64,000 bases of DNA from Neoarius graeffei (GCF_027579695.1 NC_083571.1:91292388-91356387), one strand, 5' to 3'; positions 30,520 to 43,189 are shown, counted from the stretch's first letter. The notes: a model not told the origin generated them from the letters alone. Translations and numbers: made by a program.

Positions 30520-31122
30520 TGTCACAGTCCGGTCCAGCCCATCCATGCCTGAGTTTGTGGGACTTACACACCGGCTCCAGGCCGGATCCAGGACAGGAAT
30601 TCAGTCCTGCCTTGCTGAAGGCCAGTTTCCTGAAGCGGCTCCCACACCTGCTACCACTCCTCTCCCATCAGCCAGGGCCTTTTTATGAACTGTTTGGAGC
30701 TACTCCAGTTGCTGGACTTTCTCTTGTAAACTTTCCTTGCTATAGCCCTTTGGTATTGTGTCTTCTTGATTCCCCCTGCCTGAATTGTTCCTTGTTTTTT
30801 GTCTAGTTTTCTGTCCAGTTTTTTGTCCCGGTTTTACCTGCCTGTTCTTTTGGATTGTGTTTTTGCTTCCTCTGCCTGGATTTCCCTTGTCCCTGTGTTC
30901 TTTGGTTTTTGTGAAGATTTTTCTGTCCTGTTTTTGTCCTTGACCGTGCCTACCTGCTCCTCTGTGTTTTTCACCTCCTGGCCTGTTCTTTGACCATTGA
31001 TTTTTGCCTGAGCTTTACTGTATCTCTGCCGTCTACTTCTTTAATGAAGTTTTTCTCTGTACACTGCCTATTTTGAGTCTGCTCTTGGGTCCTCACTTCA
31101 CCTCAGGTCACCATTTCTGACA
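30520..31122 (+). mobile_element. Solo LTR (copy 1 of a family also at 40024)
   Basis: Begins TGTCACAGTCCGG and ends CATTTCTGACA, giving a TGTCA...TGACA inverted end. The 603-bp sequence is T-rich in the middle with repeated TGTCC/CCTG motifs and contains GGCCTTTTTATGAACTG as a possible TATA region. A second, shorter copy lies in reverse at 40024-40522. No internal retroviral genes adjoin it and the flanking duplication is not clear. The frames at 30555-30993 are within the LTR and are not genes. Confidence 0.7.
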
Positions 31123-31229
31123 CCAAACACTCCACAAAACTGGCCTTCATGAATGAGTGATGAACTATATGAAGTCCTCTTTGGAGGAAAGATGTTGCAA
31201 ACTTAGCAAATATGTGGTTAAGCGTTCCT

Positions 31230-31347
31230 TGGCCTGATGGGACAAAATTTGGACTTTTTGGCCTTGAAACAAATCGTCTTGAGAACGCCATCCACGAAGT
31301 GAAGCATGGTGATAGTAGCATTTATGTTGTTACCTTGGCATGTTGAT
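31230..31347 (+). pseudogene. Tc1-like transposase fragment
   Basis: The plus strand reads PDGTKFGLFGLETNRLENAI followed by HEVKHGDSSI, clearly the block around the first catalytic Asp and the HGGGSIMVW motif of a Tc1 transposase, with the Glu after the Asp changed to Gly. About 40 codons; no TIRs were found nearby. Confidence 0.6.
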
Positions 31348-31698
31348 TCCTTCTTAAATGCCCCTCCTACTGACTTTTTGTGGAAGGGCTCCTCAAGAGA
31401 GAGTCTCATTTTTCTTTACATATCCTTTACATTTTTGAGAATGGGTTAAATATTACGCCATATGACATTCAGAGTCTGTGATATTTTTATGGTCCACCAC
31501 TAGATGATCGAGGCATTTTCTGTGCATCTGTCTGAGCATCTGTCTGAGATGCTTGCTAGTGAATGTTTGTAGGATTTATATGGAATTAGTATAGTGACCA
31601 GCAAGTGAACTGATTAGATTTTGGAATTGATCCAAACAGGATGAAGGTCACAGTAAGGTTAAATGTCTGAAATATTTTTTCTTCTGTAGCACCCTTAC

Positions 31699-33363
31699 CA
31701 GTGGCGGGTCCTGAAAATTTTCTCAGGAGAGGCAAATTATCCAATAATGTCATAAGGTGCCTCATTCAACAGGTACGTTATAGGTAGCCAGACATTATTG
31801 ACTCTCTTTTTGTTTTCTCTCTGCATATCACAGTTCCATGCCACTTCTGTCCACTAGATGGCAGCACATTACAGAAATCTTTTCCCTGTAGCTACCCAAG
31901 CTATAGGCTGTGGTGTAAAGTTGCAAACAACATTCATAATCGAAGAATAGTTTGGCTCCACAATGACCAATTCCAATTACGCCCTATTCACTATTCACAT
32001 TATTTCAATATTGTATGATGTGAAATAGCCAAGAATGATATCTTTATAAAAGATATGTCCAACAACTAAATAAGAAAGGAAACCATATTTTAAAAAAATA
32101 ATACATTTATTTGCCAATCTTGAAAGTACTGTTCTACAGAATGTTCTGTAAATAGATTTTGTACTTCAAACTCCATGGCCAGCAAGAATTTTACGGACTG
32201 TGCAACTTAAGGACAACAGGAAAGTGCACTTACTGTAACAAAACATTGTAAATAGTTGGCTAACATAACAATAGCAGTTGAATAAATAGATGAGTGGATC
32301 TTTAGATCTTGCAATTACTGGTATTTACCAAGGATATTACCAAAGTGCTAACTCTCAGAGCAAAGTGTGGCAAATATAAAAATGCACATTGAAAACATCA
32401 AAAGTGAACGGATTCTGTGACTGTGTGTGAGTGGGGGGGGGGAGGATTGAAGAGTGGTAGGCTATTACATTGTCTTTACCTCGTAGAGCTAACTCGAACA
32501 CTCCACAAAATTTCATGCATTGGATGAGCCAGTTTAATATGTGCCTGTTCTTGCTCACCTCATTGTTGTGGCAGCGAACTGCTAGCCTGTAGCCCTCATC
32601 CAGTTGTGTAGCGATGTTCACTCTCCCAAAAGCCGAAAATTTCAGGCAGCTGCCCATATGAATCTTTGATGACTCATGTTTTTTTATTTTCTCCGACAAA
32701 TGATGCATGTCCGAAACTCCAGTGACCGTCCAAGCAGTGTTGTCCATGGAGCCACCTCCAGGGTGGAAAAGTAAGCAGGGGTAGCAGAAAACGGCTGAGG
32801 CATCCTTGCAGCCAGCTAGCCAGGATTTGCGCTGGTACCATGTTGAAGTAAAACCTCGAGTATATGATTTCCCCCCCTTTGTCGAAATTTGTTTTATGTT
32901 TAGATTTGGTCAAGGGGGTCCAGCTTGTTTTGTTGCCAATTTAGCTCGATTTGATCACTGACTAAATGGAACTTCTTTTAAGGACCGCACTGAATTGCTT
33001 TCCACATCCATCTCACCTCAGAAACTGAGAGGATTGAACGCAACTTTGCTGCGCTTTGCAGTGACGAAAGCACGTTAGGGCAAGCCCCCCTGGAACCCAT
33101 TGAAGTGTCAGTTAGGAGAAAAAAATATATATTAACATGGGACTCTATCAGTGAACTCTTGGGCAATTTTCAACATGACTGAAATCGCCCCAAAAGGGGC
33201 GATACTCTAGAAGCAAGACCACCCTGATTGGACAATGATACCCAAAGACAGATTAAAACGGCCTAGAGCAGCACTGGTGAAAGTTTGTTTAAAAAAAAAA
33301 AACTTATTTTTTTTCATTTTGGCAGTGCATCGCCCAATCGCCCTTATGCACCACCCGCCCTTG
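31699..33363 (-). mobile_element. hAT element with ZMYM1-like transposase remnant
   Basis: The ends CAGTGGCGGGT and, inverted, CAAGGGCGGGT match at 9 of 11 positions. ACCCTTAC (31691-31698) and ATCCTTAC (33364-33371) form an 8-bp target duplication with one change. The length is 1665 bp. The minus-strand transposase piece at 32355-32911 covers only the zinc-finger region, so the element is internally deleted. Confidence 0.8.
32355..32911 (-). pseudogene. hAT transposase TTF zinc-finger region (ZMYM1-like)
   Basis: An open minus-strand frame running from a TGA near 32911. In order: NIKQISTKGGKSYTRGF, WYQRKSWLAGCKD, FCYPCLLFHPGGGSMDN (the CxxC of the TTF finger), TGVSDMHHLSEKIKKHESS (with the histidine pair HESSKIH), then HILNWLIQCMKFCGVFELAL. 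This is the DNA-binding head of a hAT transposase. After ALRGKDN the family similarity ends in unrelated sequence, so the catalytic RNase-H-like domain and dimerisation domain are lost. The same family left the fragment at 14560-14750. Confidence 0.75.
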
Positions 33364-33371
33364 ATCCTTAC

Positions 33372-34728
33372 TGTATGTCATACAAAAATGTTATTTGCAT
33401 GTTTATGTTCAAGACCCATTTTCTGGCTATCTACAATTTTTCCCATCAGTCTGTCTGCCATATGTATTTATGTTGGTAGAAAATTCTTTTTAGTGCAATA
33501 TCTCAAAATAAGTGGTTGAACATAGGATTTGTATGGTTTTATGCTTTCTACTACTAGATGAAGTGATGGCATTTTGGATCCAAACATGGCCAAGGTATAT
33601 TTTAAGGGAATTTTAAGCATACCAAATTAATAACAAGAAGAACTAGACTTCCTTGAGGCAGAAACATGTCTGTCGATGCTACTTAAGTTGAGTGCTACTT
33701 GTTTTATAACCCAAACCATGATACATTTCACCCCATCCAGGGTGAATTCTCTTGCCTTGTGCCCAGTGTTCCCAGGATTGGCTCAAGATCCACCACATTC
33801 CCTGATGAATGAATGGATGAATTTTATACAAACTTTTACAATCTTTTATGCAATCTTTCTTCTGTTCCTTGGCCAGACAAGAATGTGAATGAGGACTGGG
33901 CCTTTTACAGTATGGGCAACACACATCAGGTCATGGCCACTAATCGAGGAGTTTGCTATAAGTTCAGCTAGGAATTACACAGAATACAGACACCTGGGTT
34001 GCTATGAAATAACAGAGGCACAAAGACTGTGACCCCATTTGTGTCTTTGAAATACTTGTATTTGTATGCTCTGAGTCCTTTGTGGTTGTGCCAGAAGATA
34101 TTTATTAGAATGTACTCAATTGGTTGTGTGTCTATCAACCTTCTTAATCACATTAGTGAGCCAGTACCAACAAGATAACTGGCAGTGATTCAAGCATCTC
34201 TAATACCAGCAACACCCACACACACCTGCACACACTCACAAACACCCAATCTGGTAGGTAATTTGAGTGGTAGACATCTAGGCCTCATTCATATTTGGCA
34301 CTAGAACAGAAACTGTGTGCATGCTCTTTTGATGGAGCAGCTGTCCAGCTACTTCGTTTGAGCGTTAGCCATTGATCCACTTTCATGTTAACAAGTAGGC
34401 CCTTGTAACCATCAAAGCTGATAGGGAAGTGTCATCATTACTCCAGCATCTGTGTGCGAGTGTGTCCCATAAGTTTGATATGTAATTGAATATGCAATGT
34501 TAAGCACATACACAATGATTTAACACCATGACTTTCTTAAAGAAGTAATGCACAACAGACTCATGAATTCCCATTCAGTGTTTGGTGATATTTGTGTATG
34601 ATGAATAGAAAATCATACAAAAAGTGTGAAGTGCAGCAGTTGTGGTGGAGTGCCGTGTTGGTAAGTTGGTAACTACAAGAAGATGCTAGGAGCTTAACTA
34701 TATTTTAGTAACATGGCAGTAGCAGAGG
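33372..34728. repeat. No gene; SINE-tail fragment at 33729-33823
   Basis: Bases 33729-33823 (CACCCCATCCAGGGTGAATTC ... GCCCAGTGTTCCCAGGATTGG ... GATGAATGAATGGATGAAT) are a decayed 3' part of a fish SINE. The rest shows only short frames. Confidence 0.55.
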
Positions 34729-35189
34729 TACAGTATATGGACAAAAGTTTGTGAACACCTAACCATCACACCCCATATGCTTTCAAAATAGCATCCACTG
34801 TTCTGGGAAGGTTTTTCACTAGATTTTGGAGCATGGCTGTAGGGATTTGTGCTCATTCAACCACAACCACATTAGTGAGATCAAGCACTGATATTGGGTG
34901 AGGAGACTTGTGGTGCAGTCTGCATTCCAGTTCATCCCAAAGGTGTTAAGTCGGATTGAGGTCAGGATTCTGTGCAGAATACTTAAGTTCTTCCACTCCA
35001 ACTTCGGCAAACCATGTCTTCGTTGAGCTCATTTTGTACACAGGAGCATTATCATGCTGGAACATGGCTGAGTTAGATTCCACAGTTTCAGTGAAGGGAA
35101 ATCTTAATGCTACAGCATACAAAAACACTCTAGACAATTGTGTGCTTCCAATTTTGTGGCAACAGTTTGGGGAAGAATCACATCTACTA

Positions 35190-36659
35190 GTGCATCTCAA
35201 ACAATTGGAATATCATAAAGTTTGATATTTTCCATCAGTTATTTAAGAAAGTGAAAATTTTATATATTCTAGACTCATTACATGTAAACTAAAATGTTTT
35301 AAGCATTTTTCTCTCTTAATTTTGATAATTATGGTCTACAGCACAAAAACTAAAAAAAATTCTCAAAATATGAGAATATTTCATTTCAAGTTTGAGTAAA
35401 ACAGTATAAATACAGTGTATCTCTTGGTCTAGTTCAGTACACGCAATCACAATCATGGGGAAGACTGCCGACTTGACAATTGTCCCGAAGGCAATCATCA
35501 ACACCCTCCACAAGGAAGGAGGGCCACAGAAGGTCACTGCTGAAAAGACTGGCTGAAAACAGTGCACAAGTATCAGGGATGACCACAGCCTTGAGAGGAT
35601 TGTCAAAAAAAGTCAATTCAAGAACTTGGGAGAGCTTCACAAGGAGTGGACAGAGGCTGGTGTCAGTGCATCAAGAGCCACCACACACCGGCATATTCAG
35701 GAAAGAGGCTACAACTGTTGCCTTCCTAATATCAAACCACTCCTGAACCAGAGACAACGTCAGAAGTGTCTTACCTGGGCTAAGGAGAGAAAGAACTGGA
35801 CTGTTGCTCAGTGGTCCAATGACCTCTTTTGGAAAGTAAATTTTGCATTTCATTTGGAAATCAAGGTCCTAGAGTCTGGAGGAAGAGTGGAGAGGCACAG
35901 AATCCAAGGTGTTTGAAGTCCAGTGTGAAGTTTCCACAGTCTGTGATGATTTGGGATACCATGTCATCTGCTGGTGTTGGTCCACTGCATTTTATCAAGT
36001 TCAGAGTCAACATAGCCACGTACCAGGAGATTTTAGAGCACTTCATGCTTCCATCTGCTGACAAGCTTTATGGAGATGCTGATTTCCTTTTCCAGCAGGA
36101 CTTAGCACCTGCCCACAGTGCCAAAACTACTACCAAATGGCTTGCTGACCATAATATTACTGTGCTTGATTGGCCAGCCAACTCCCCTGACCTGAACCCC
36201 AGAGAGAATCTTTGGGATATTGTCATGAGGAAGATGAGAAACACCCGACCCAAAAATACAGATGAGCTGAAGGCCGCTATCAAAGTAATCTGGGCTTCAA
36301 TAATACCTCAGCAGTGCCACAGGCTGATCGCCTCCATGCCATGCCATATTGATGCAGTAATTCATGATAAAGGAGCCCTAACCAAGTACTGAGTGTATAA
36401 ATGAACATACTTTTTAGAAGTTGGACATTTCTGTATTGTAAATCTTTTTTTGATTGATCAGGAAATATTCTTAAAATATGAGTTACTGGACTTCTGATTT
36501 TTATGCGCTATAAGACAATCATCAAAATTAAAACAAAAAAAGGCTTGAAATATTTCACTTTGCTTGTAGTGAACATAGAATATAAGAACATTTACCTTTT
36601 TTAATTAAATTACAAAAAAAAATAACTTTTTCAAGATATTCTAATTGTTTGAGATGCAC
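35190..36659 (+). mobile_element. Tc1-like element, family D, inside family C
   Basis: The inverted ends GTGCATCTCAAACAATTGGA and, inverted, GTGCATCTCAAACAATTAGA are flanked by TA (35188-35189 and 36660-36661). The size is 1470 bp. The transposase lies on the plus strand. It inserted into the family C element, so it is the younger of the two. Confidence 0.9.
35456..36392 (+). pseudogene. Tc1-like transposase, family D (frameshifted, first Asp deleted)
   Basis: From MGKTADLTIVPK the protein runs with a stop and a frame change in the DNA-binding part, then KCLTWAKERKNWTVAQWS. At LLFSDESKF of the family a small deletion (near 35828-35836) removes the first catalytic Asp and shifts frame. The rest is open in 35829-36392: FCISFGNQGPRVWRKSGEAQ, the second Asp in FQQDLAPAHSAKT, the Glu in DLNPRENLWDIV and the C-terminus GALTKY. 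Two of three catalytic residues remain. Inactive. Confidence 0.87.
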
Positions 36660-36708
36660 TAGTAGATGTGATGGTCAGGTGTCCATAAACTTTTGGCCAT
36701 ATAGTGTA

Positions 36709-37280
36709 TTTTCAAAACACTGCACTCTTTTTTCCTCCCACCAAGTTAGGGTGTAGCATGACAATCACTCCACTGCTTTTTCCTTTTTCACATAAGTTGA
36801 ACTTTATTTTTGGAATCAAACAAGCTATTGCATCTGTCTCAAGAATAAGATTGTGCTACAGCTACATACAGTATGTTGCAAAAATGACATGGGTTTTGTG
36901 TTTGTTTGTTTGTTTGTTTGTTTGTTTGTTTGTTTGTTTGATTGGTTACTTATCATTGTTAATTACCTAGCTGGTTAACAGTGTGATTAGGAGCATTAGG
37001 TGCTGAATGTTTTCTGTTCAATTAAAGCAATGAAGCAATGTATTATCAAAATAGGCAAATTATACCAAACACAACAGCTCGCCTCAATCTAATATCTAAC
37101 GTGGAGGGTGAAGTGGAGTGAGCCCTCTCTGTATCTGTTACTTTATATGGCTGATGGTTTACAGTTATTATTACTGCTTATTACTGAGAGTGGATTACAA
37201 ATCTTGGCATATCCTTTACAAAGGGTTGGAAACATACCTGGCAGTGGATGAAGCACAGGCAGGTGGGTCGTGGTGGTAAA
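36709..37280. repeat. No gene; (GTTT)n at 36896-36941
   Basis: A tetranucleotide tract; otherwise nothing recognised. Confidence 0.75.
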
Positions 37281-37283
37281 TTA

Positions 37284-37732
37284 AGCCAGTCTCTCACTGG
37301 GCTGCGACAGCTTGTGACAAATTGCAAACGTCATTTGCGAGAGAGTTTCAAAAGTGTCTTGAAACATTCGCCGGGCTTCTCGATTTCCTCGCATGAGTTG
37401 CAAAGTGTCGCTCCTTTGTCGCTGAAATTTTGAACATGTTCAAAAAATTAGTGCGACAAAATTTCTCTCAAAATAGCCACAAATGTGTCTCTGGTGTCGC
37501 AAAGCCGTCGCGAACCCTTCTCAAGTCAGTTTCCGTGAGGCTTCCTCTACTTCCCTGCCTGCCGAGGGAAAGCCGGGCTGTGACAGCCTGCGACTAATTG
37601 GAGACAGCAATTGCACTGAAATATCAATTCAGTGTGATTCCAAGTGAAAATTGTTGCTAATTCGCATGTTTTATCGCAATTGTTGTGTTTCCAATTAGTC
37701 GCGGACTGTCGCAGCCCAGTGAGATACTACCC
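37284..37732. mobile_element. TIR MITE with TTA target duplication
   Basis: TTA flanks it on both sides (37281-37283 and 37733-37735). The ends share TCTCACTGGGCTGCGACAG in inverted orientation behind a 6-8 base variable tip. The size is 449 bp, with further GCGAC/GTCGC motifs inside. A 3-bp TTA duplication fits PIF/Harbinger. Non-coding. Confidence 0.72.
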
Positions 37733-37735
37733 TTA

Positions 37736-39089
37736 GCTTGTTTTATTCTTATAATTTTCAGATTTTCAGCTATGACTATTGTGTGTCACTACACACACAC
37801 ACACACACACACACACTAATTAAACACAGGTGTGATCATTTTGCCACTCACCTTCCCTGGCCTCGCCCTCCATTCACAAACTGGTGCTTGACCACACACC
37901 CACTGCCACAAGAGTATATGTTATGGCCTACCCTTTACACTTTATACTGCACATTAAATTAGCTGCACAATAAAAGGAAAATATCACAGTTGCTTTTCAT
38001 AAGTAGCTTGTAGTTTGACAGGTTACAATTGCAAAGTAGCTTCCCCACAGTATGACATTTGTAAAACCCTTAAAACATCAACAACTAACATTTATGTTTG
38101 AATTGAATTCTACTTTACTTCTAAGCCATGTTTGGATAAAAGTGCCAAATGCATAAATGTAAATGTTAAGTTTAAAAATGTGTGTGACTCAAAGAAACAC
38201 CTGGATACCAAGCTGTGCAGTCTCTTATATCTGAAACTAAAAATTGCCAACCCACAACACATGTCCAAGTTCAACAGTCAACTGTCAGACAGACTTTTAT
38301 CTTTCCTTCTTCCTTACTTCTCCCTGTACTCCTTCCACTACACCAGATGAAAAATCTGTCAGTACAAAGGAACTATAAACAGGTACATATACACACATCC
38401 AATTGTCGTAAAAAAACTGAGGTAAAATGTGAACACCAGATAGAAAAGAGTGTGCATCAGTAAATGGGGGTAATAGAGAATGGAAGATAGTGTTTTTCAA
38501 ACAGGATTCATAGGACATCCATTGTATCCTCTTAGCTAACTTTCAGAGAGGACAGGGACAGATGTCTCACTGTCTGTTTCTTCTGAACCAGTCAATGACA
38601 CACCATATTTCCACAGACTCATTCCAAATGAAGAATTCCCCACTGGGTATTTTTAAAGTAGACTATATAAAAAGGAATAAATAAATAAAACCTACATTTG
38701 CATCAGGGGAGACAATTCTCACTCACTCACTCTGCTGAATGTCTAGGACTCCAGTGGCTGAATATAAAACGTATTGACTTTTTTCCCCCGATTCCTATTT
38801 CAAAGGAATACTTTAAGACCCTGACTCCACTTCAATTGAGACCATATTAGTTTCTGTTCAGGAGTGTAGATTGTTTGCAATACTATGAGATGCCCCATTG
38901 TGTGCTTTTCATATTCGGGTCATGCTGGGATGATGCTCTTTTTTCATGGATGAGATGCTATGCAGGGCAGATAGGCACTTTAACTCGCAACACTCACGCT
39001 GATCCCGCAGTTTATGCAGCCAAGCCCTCTCCCATGGCCTCTTGTTAGCACTGACTGCTGATACACTTGGCTGCCTGTCCACTCTTGTT

Positions 39090-39090
<1 letters not shown>
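37736..39090. repeat. No gene; (CA)n at 37790-37817
   Basis: A CA microsatellite; the remaining 1.2 kb shows no recognisable coding or repeat content. Confidence 0.65.
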
Positions 39091-39091
<1 letters not shown>

Positions 39092-39128
<37 letters not shown>

Positions 39129-39129
39129 G
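39092..39129. repeat. (CT)n(CA)n microsatellite
   Basis: CT run joined directly to a CA run. Confidence 0.95.
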
Positions 39130-40023
39130 ATAATTCCTTTAGGGCTCTTGTCAGGGTAAATTGCTTCATTGTGTTTAAGGGCTTGCTATGAAAAATGCAG
39201 GTATGAATGCAAATCTAACTCCAAATAGAGAATGGTGGATAATGGTCTGCATTTTGTTTTATTCTTACCAGCAAGACAGGATAGTCATGACTCATGAAAG
39301 TGATTGTGGTTTTCAGGTGACCAATCTAAGCTTTAAATTAATGTAATTATTCCCTCAAAACTGAAAACTAGACATGTGACAGGAATGTTGGGCCACTGCT
39401 GCATGCTTGGAGTTCGGAGTAAATTCAAATGCTGCCTTGGACTGACTACAGGCAGAGAGCAGAGAGTGACTGGTCGGTTGAGGAGTTGCTCACCATTTTT
39501 CGATTACTCTCTCACTTGCTCTCTTGAAGCTCTAATTCTTAAAAACATTAACTAACAAATATGCTGGAAAACATAAATGCATTAGAAAATTGGTGTAATG
39601 GAGTTTGATGTATTATAAAGTGACAGACATATAGTGTTGGTATGAACAAGGTTTACAGATGGTACATTTGCACGAGGGTGTGTATGTGTGAACAAGTGAC
39701 TTTGATATTTTGCGATATTTCTCCACCCTCAGAGAACATTTTCAAGGATATCTCCCTCCCTTTGAAATGACAGATTGTGTGTGTGTTTCTCTTCAAGATA
39801 GCCCAAATGTCTGTGTGTGTTGCATTATTTAATACTGCACACCCACCATGCTGACAGCAGATGAGAGCAGAGGAGGCAGCACTCCTTTGCACATAGAGGC
39901 TTTCTTTATTTCTGGCAGAGATTTGCATTTCAGGATGCCACCAAGAAATACATACAAACACACTCAGAAATGGCCACACACACACATGCCCAGAACATGC
40001 TCTAAAGTACCTCTGTGTGGCAA
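39130..40023. other. No recognisable gene
   Basis: Short frames without domains. Confidence 0.5.
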
Positions 40024-40522
40024 GCTGAGGTGAAGTGAAGACCCAAGAGTAGATTCAGAAAACAGGCAGTGTAAAGTGAAAACTTCTTTAACGAAGTAGA
40101 TGGCAGAAAAGCAAAGGTACAGTAGGGCTCAGGCAAAAATTGGTAGTCAAAAAACAGGCCAGGAGGTCAAAAACACAGAGGAGCAGGTAGACACAATCAG
40201 GGACAAAAAACAGGACAGAAAAATCTTCACAAAAACTGATGAACACAGGGACAAGGGAAATCCAAGCAGAGGTAGCAAAAGCCACAATATCAATGAACTG
40301 TAGCGAGGTGAGGAAAGTCTACAAGAGACAGTCTGGCAAATGGAGTAGCTCCAAACAGTTCTTAAAAAGCCCTGGCTGATGGGAGAGGAGTGGTAGCAGG
40401 TGTGGGAGTGCCGCTTCAGGAAATGGCCTTCAGCAAGGCAGGACTGAATTCCTGATCAGGCCTGGAGCCAGCATGGAAGTCCCACAATCTAAGGCATGGA
40501 TAGACTGGACCAGACTGTGACA
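40024..40522 (-). mobile_element. LTR fragment (copy 2 of the 30520 family)
   Basis: Its inverse starts TGTCACAGTCTGG and follows the 30520-31122 LTR block by block (GGCTCCAGGCC, GGCCATTTCC, CTGCTACCACTCCTCTC, CCAGGGCTTTTT, CCTCTGCTTGGATTTCC). It is about 100 bp shorter through internal deletions and lacks the last ~15 bp, ending near CACTTCACCTCAG. A solo LTR or fragment in opposite orientation. Confidence 0.75.
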
Positions 40523-40982
40523 CTCTGACAGTTAAAGATGATGTGCCCATTCTAATGAAAGAAACATTTTGGAAGCTATTTGTCAAAGAAATGCTTTCAG
40601 TGTTTGCATTATATGTTAGAGGACTACTTCAGCTCTGATTGTCACCGAATTTGCTGTTCAGTACTTACTGACTAACACTGTATCTCATATTCTTTAAGAT
40701 GTTTGTCTTGAGGAAATGCTAAAGATTTTTTCTTATATTTCATATTATGATTTGTGATTTTGTAAACTGTCCCCAATACTTCTGGATTTATAACCCTCTT
40801 TTATTTCAGTTTTCTTTACTTTTTTTGACTCTTACTCCATTCTCTCCCAATTTAATCTCCCATCCACTAGCTAGTTCTACCTTATTACATGATGCCTACC
40901 AATCTGGAACATGTGAAGTCAGCTATCACAAAGACACCGAATAGCAAAATATGCTTCAACAACATACATTCCTTGTATAATA
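40523..40982. other. No recognisable gene
   Basis: AT-rich; nothing recognised. Confidence 0.5.
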
Positions 40983-41467
40983 TATAGCCAAGTATGTGAA
41001 TATCACATTCCAAAGCCATGGGTATTGATATTGAGTTGTTCCCCCTTTGCTGTGAAAACAGGCTTCATTCTTCTGGGAAGACTTTCCACTAGATTTTGGA
41101 GCATGGCTGTGGGGATTTTCCACAAGAGCACGAGTTTGGATGCTGATGCTGGGCGAGAAGGCTTGAAGTGCAGTTGGCATTCCAGTTCATTGCAAAGGTG
41201 TTCAGCGGGGTTGAAATCAGGGCTCTGTGCAGCGCACTCTTGGTCCTCTACTCCAAACATGGCAAATCATGTCTTCATGTAGCTCACTTTGTGCAAACAG
41301 GCTGGAAGAGATTTGGGTCGCTTAGTTCCAATGAAGGGAAATTGTAATGCCATGGCATGCAGAGACATCCTTTACAATTGTGCACCTTCAATTTTGTGGC
41401 AACAATTTGAGGAAGAACCACATATGGGTGCGATATTCAGTTGTCCACATATTTTGGCCATACAGTG
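40983..41467 (-). mobile_element. Tc1-like element, family C, copy 2 (deletion derivative)
   Basis: The right end CCACATATTTTGGCCATACAGTG-TA matches copy 1. The left end is eroded (TATAGCCAAGTATGTGAATAT). The minus frame 41003-41260 encodes the C-terminal third of a Tc1 transposase: AAQSPDFNPAEHLCNELE with the catalytic Glu present, then NLVESLPRRM and AKGEQLN. Together with copy 1 it defines a family in which the front of the gene is lost. Confidence 0.72.
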
Positions 41468-41469
41468 TA

Positions 41470-42795
41470 TGTGAGCCAACAAACAATTTGTGTTGCTATG
41501 ATCAGTTAAGTGAAGGACCCTCACTCAGTGGAGTGAAATTCATACATTGATGAATGTACTGCACATGATAAGATTAATGATTCTTATTTTTGTCTTCTAA
41601 TGTCAGAACAGTAGCTCAGATTTGGGAATCATGGGTTGTTGTTGTTGTTTTTTATTGCATTGCCCATAGTTTCTCTGTTATATTTTCTATTTTATATATT
41701 AATATTATTTTTCATTTTTATATTATAATCTTTTATAATACTCTTATAGTATCAATTGCCTGATAAAATGATGCCCATGCCAAAATTAGTACTAAGTCCA
41801 AAAAGCAGCTTGCTTTACTTGGTGGAATGAGGGACTGTGAGACAGTTTTGATAAATTGCTTTGGGGTATAAAATCTACTCGTTCTTGTCTGAAAAAGCTC
41901 CAATGATCCTACCAATCCTTCCCCAGAGATTCTGGTCAATACCATGGTTCTGGTACAATTTCAGAGTACATTTCTCTCCTTCTACACAGATAAAAAAGCT
42001 CACACATTCACACAAAAATGGAAAAACACACACGGCTGGAAGCAGGGTATTGACTGTGTTGCTGAAAGTAGAGCACAAAGTGTTGGGGCTCAAAAGCATT
42101 CAATGGCTGACAAAGGTAGCATTTATCAAGAATAAACAGGACCAGCAATTTGGACCACAAGCGTGAAAGGGGGAATAAACAAGTCAGCAAGAGAGAGATA
42201 ACTTTACCCCCTCATTTTTATCTGGCTGGGCTTCCTTTAGAGTTCATTAGTTTAATCAGAACATTTTATATCAATGCAGTTGTCTGGCTGGAGCAGGCTT
42301 GTTGGTGGGAGGCAGCATTTTAGGGTGCTAGTACTGTTTGGTGAGGGAGGTTGTTGTGGAAAGGGAATGGGAGAGGCAGCTGATGGTTCCTTAATGCACA
42401 CCTGAATACTGTTCTCAGGTCAGTTGAGATGGAAAGATGAGTTAATTATTGTTCTCAAGTTGTCTCCATAGTAAGTAGAGTTGGTGAATGTTCTAAAGTG
42501 TCTCACCCTGATCCAAAATGAACACCAACTTAAATTTACACCAGTGACAAATGTGAGTACCATAAGTGACCTTCCATTTTCACCTCCATTTGCAACAGTG
42601 CTAGTGGCAGAAATAGATAAACAGACCAATGAAACATGACATGAGACAGTGGGACAGGAAGTCCCACAGGAAGCCCAATGGGACAGAAAAGGTAAGCAAG
42701 TAAATGGCAGAGGGGCAGGCTGAGCTCCACAGAGCCTTAGGCTCCATGTACAGCAAGAACCCTGGGCAGGCAACAGGGCAGGTACATGGAAGAAT
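41470..42795. other. No recognisable gene
   Basis: Several short frames but no domains; a GTT run near 41638-41650. Confidence 0.5.
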
Positions 42796-43189
42796 TACAA
42801 CACCAATTCAACAAAACTTTGGGATGCTGTGTAAAACATAAATAAAAATAGAATGCGATGATTTGCAAATCATGGAAGCTTTACATTTCATGGAAAATAG
42901 TACAAACACATATCAAATGTTGTAACTGATAAATGTTATTGTTTTTTGAAAAATTTGATTTTGATGCTAGCAACATGTTTCAAAAAAGTTGGGACAGGGG
43001 AATGTTTACCTCTGTGTCGCATCACCTCTACTTTTAACAACACTCTCTAAATATTTGGGAACTGAGGAGACCAATTGCTGTACTATCAAAAGTAAAATGT
43101 TGTCCCATGATTACCTGATGTACTATTTCAGTTGCTTAACAGTTCGGGGTCTCCTGTGTCATATTGTGCACTTCATACTGCGCCATTAA

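Larger units (their letters stand above)
34731..36706 (-). mobile_element. Tc1-like element, family C, copy 1 (deletion derivative with nested element)
   Basis: The ends CAGTATATGGACAAAAG and, inverted, CACTATATGGCCAAAAG are flanked by TA at 34729-34730 and 36707-36708. Removing the nested 35190-36659 element leaves about 500 bp. On the minus strand that remainder encodes the end of a Tc1 transposase (QNPDLNPT, then frame-shifted pieces such as DLTNV and PTAMLQNLV), so it is a deletion derivative and not an unrelated MITE. Confidence 0.75.

Noticed and set aside
30555..30993. Proline/serine-rich frames near 30.6-31.0 kb
   Set aside because: They are contained in an LTR and the reverse copy at 40 kb does not preserve them.
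42420..42773. 117-codon Cys/Ser-rich minus-strand frame
   Set aside because: No signal peptide, no recognisable cysteine pattern and no homologous copy in the window.
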